In this document: piece by piece, positions 11,637 to 12,022 of the stretch
Numbering within the stretch: the first letter of the stretch is position 1
How the letters are laid out: each line of letters starts with the position of its first letter
NCBI GenBank assembly: GCA_025351145.1
Contig: JANXWM010000447.1
Span: forward strand, 1 to 12,022
Direction: 5' to 3'
Source of the DNA: Chitinophagaceae bacterium
Lineage (GTDB): Bacteria > Bacteroidota > Bacteroidia > Chitinophagales > Chitinophagaceae
DNA: 12,022 nucleotides
Notes under the pieces: model-generated
What the model saw: the letters and a program-made list of their open reading frames with translations, nothing else
What the model was told of the DNA's origin: nothing
Database searches by the model: none
Position numbers and translations under genes: made by a program

Positions 11637-12022
11637 ATGACCAGAAACCAACCAATATCAACAGATCCTGCAAACGGTGTTAGAGATCAGGAAACTGTTC
11701 TCAAACAGACCATTTTCAAGTATCTCAGTTACTGGCATTGGTTTGCTTTTGCGCTCCTTTTTTCTTTGGGATGCGCCTATCTTTATTTAAGGTATACTAC
11801 TCCCATTTACAGTGCCAGTGCAAAGGTGCTGATCAAGAATGATAAATCAGGTGGGGTAAGCCAGCAAGATATTTTAAGTGACCTTAATTTATTTAACAGC
11901 AAGACCAATGTAGGCGACGAGCTTGAGATAATGAAGACCAGTTTTGTCATGCGTGAAGCGGTAAAAGAACTTGAACTGAATGTGAGCTATTTTTCGGTTG
12001 GTAATATTAAGAGTCTTGAATA
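11637..12022 (+). CDS. Wzc/Wzz-like polysaccharide co-polymerase, N-terminal part (cut by window end)
   Basis: The ATG at 11637 opens a frame that runs to the window edge (128 complete codons). It has a polar N-terminus (MTRNQPISTDPANG), then IFKYLSYWHWFAFALLFSLG followed by CAYLYLRY as the first membrane helix (about residues 28-53), and then the Wzz-domain start YTTPIYSASAKVLIKNDKSG with DILSDLNLFNSKTNVGDELE and IMKTSFVMREAVKEL. These are hallmarks of chain-length regulators in the inner membrane. In this phylum the C-terminus often carries a BY-kinase domain, which lies outside the window. It follows the Wza-like gene by 31 bp and is surely its operon partner. Confidence 0.88.
   Translation, partial: MTRNQPISTDPANGVRDQETVLKQTIFKYLSYWHWFAFALLFSLGCAYLYLRYTTPIYSASAKVLIKNDKSGGVSQQDILSDLNLFNSKTNVGDELEIMKTSFVMREAVKELELNVSYFSVGNIKSLE

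Overview
The window looks like chromosomal DNA from a Bacteroidota bacterium, most likely of the Chitinophagaceae or a close relative. The evidence is a moderate-to-low GC content, A-rich leaders without Shine-Dalgarno sites in front of most genes, promoter-like TAnnTTTG boxes, a Bacteroidota-style alpha-2-macroglobulin C-terminus, a Wza lipoprotein ending in a membrane helix and followed by a Wzc-type protein, and many interspersed palindromic repeats. The family-level placement is inference; no rRNA or tRNA gene is present to anchor it.

Layout. 1-1039: 3' end of a large alpha-2-macroglobulin-like protein gene. 1089-1219: a small inverted-repeat element between two convergent genes. 1304-1831 (-): macro-domain ADP-ribose hydrolase. 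2066-2524: small lipoprotein, followed at 2676-2705 by a clear intrinsic terminator. 2784-3744: a two-gene operon, MarR regulator plus GNAT acetyltransferase, with a 30-bp palindromic operator ending one base before the marR start codon. 3745-4876: 1.1 kb without genes, made of at least three kinds of repeat plus one very strong 106-bp hairpin. 4877-5945 (-): a 251-residue protein of unknown function and a 61-residue holin-like membrane protein, each with its own terminator. 5946-6687: non-coding but highly structured (three adjacent hairpins, a REP-like hairpin, four 11-bp phased repeats). 6688-7878 (-): a 396-residue helical protein of unknown function with a TTG start. 7879-10789: 2.9 kb without a convincing conventional gene, most of it an array of about nine diverged copies of a roughly 230-270-bp element. 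10790-12022: start of an exopolysaccharide export operon (Wza-like lipoprotein, then a Wzc/Wzz-like protein cut by the window edge).

The most unusual part is the array at about 8255-10405. Its copies share two hairpins whose stems change by compensatory base pairs between copies, so a folded DNA or RNA form seems to be maintained. Several copies also carry a short ORF starting inside the second hairpin and encoding a small hydrophobic peptide (consensus end TVAAAVVTLLGSPDV). Whether it is a family of structured interspersed repeats or an array of small-peptide genes controlled by mRNA structure (in the style of tandem type I toxin loci) cannot be settled from sequence alone; the degenerate state of several ORF copies favours the first reading.

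The genes do not form one pathway. The visible functional units are the marR-GNAT operon, the unknown-protein/holin-like pair and the polysaccharide export operon, separated by repeat-rich spacers.
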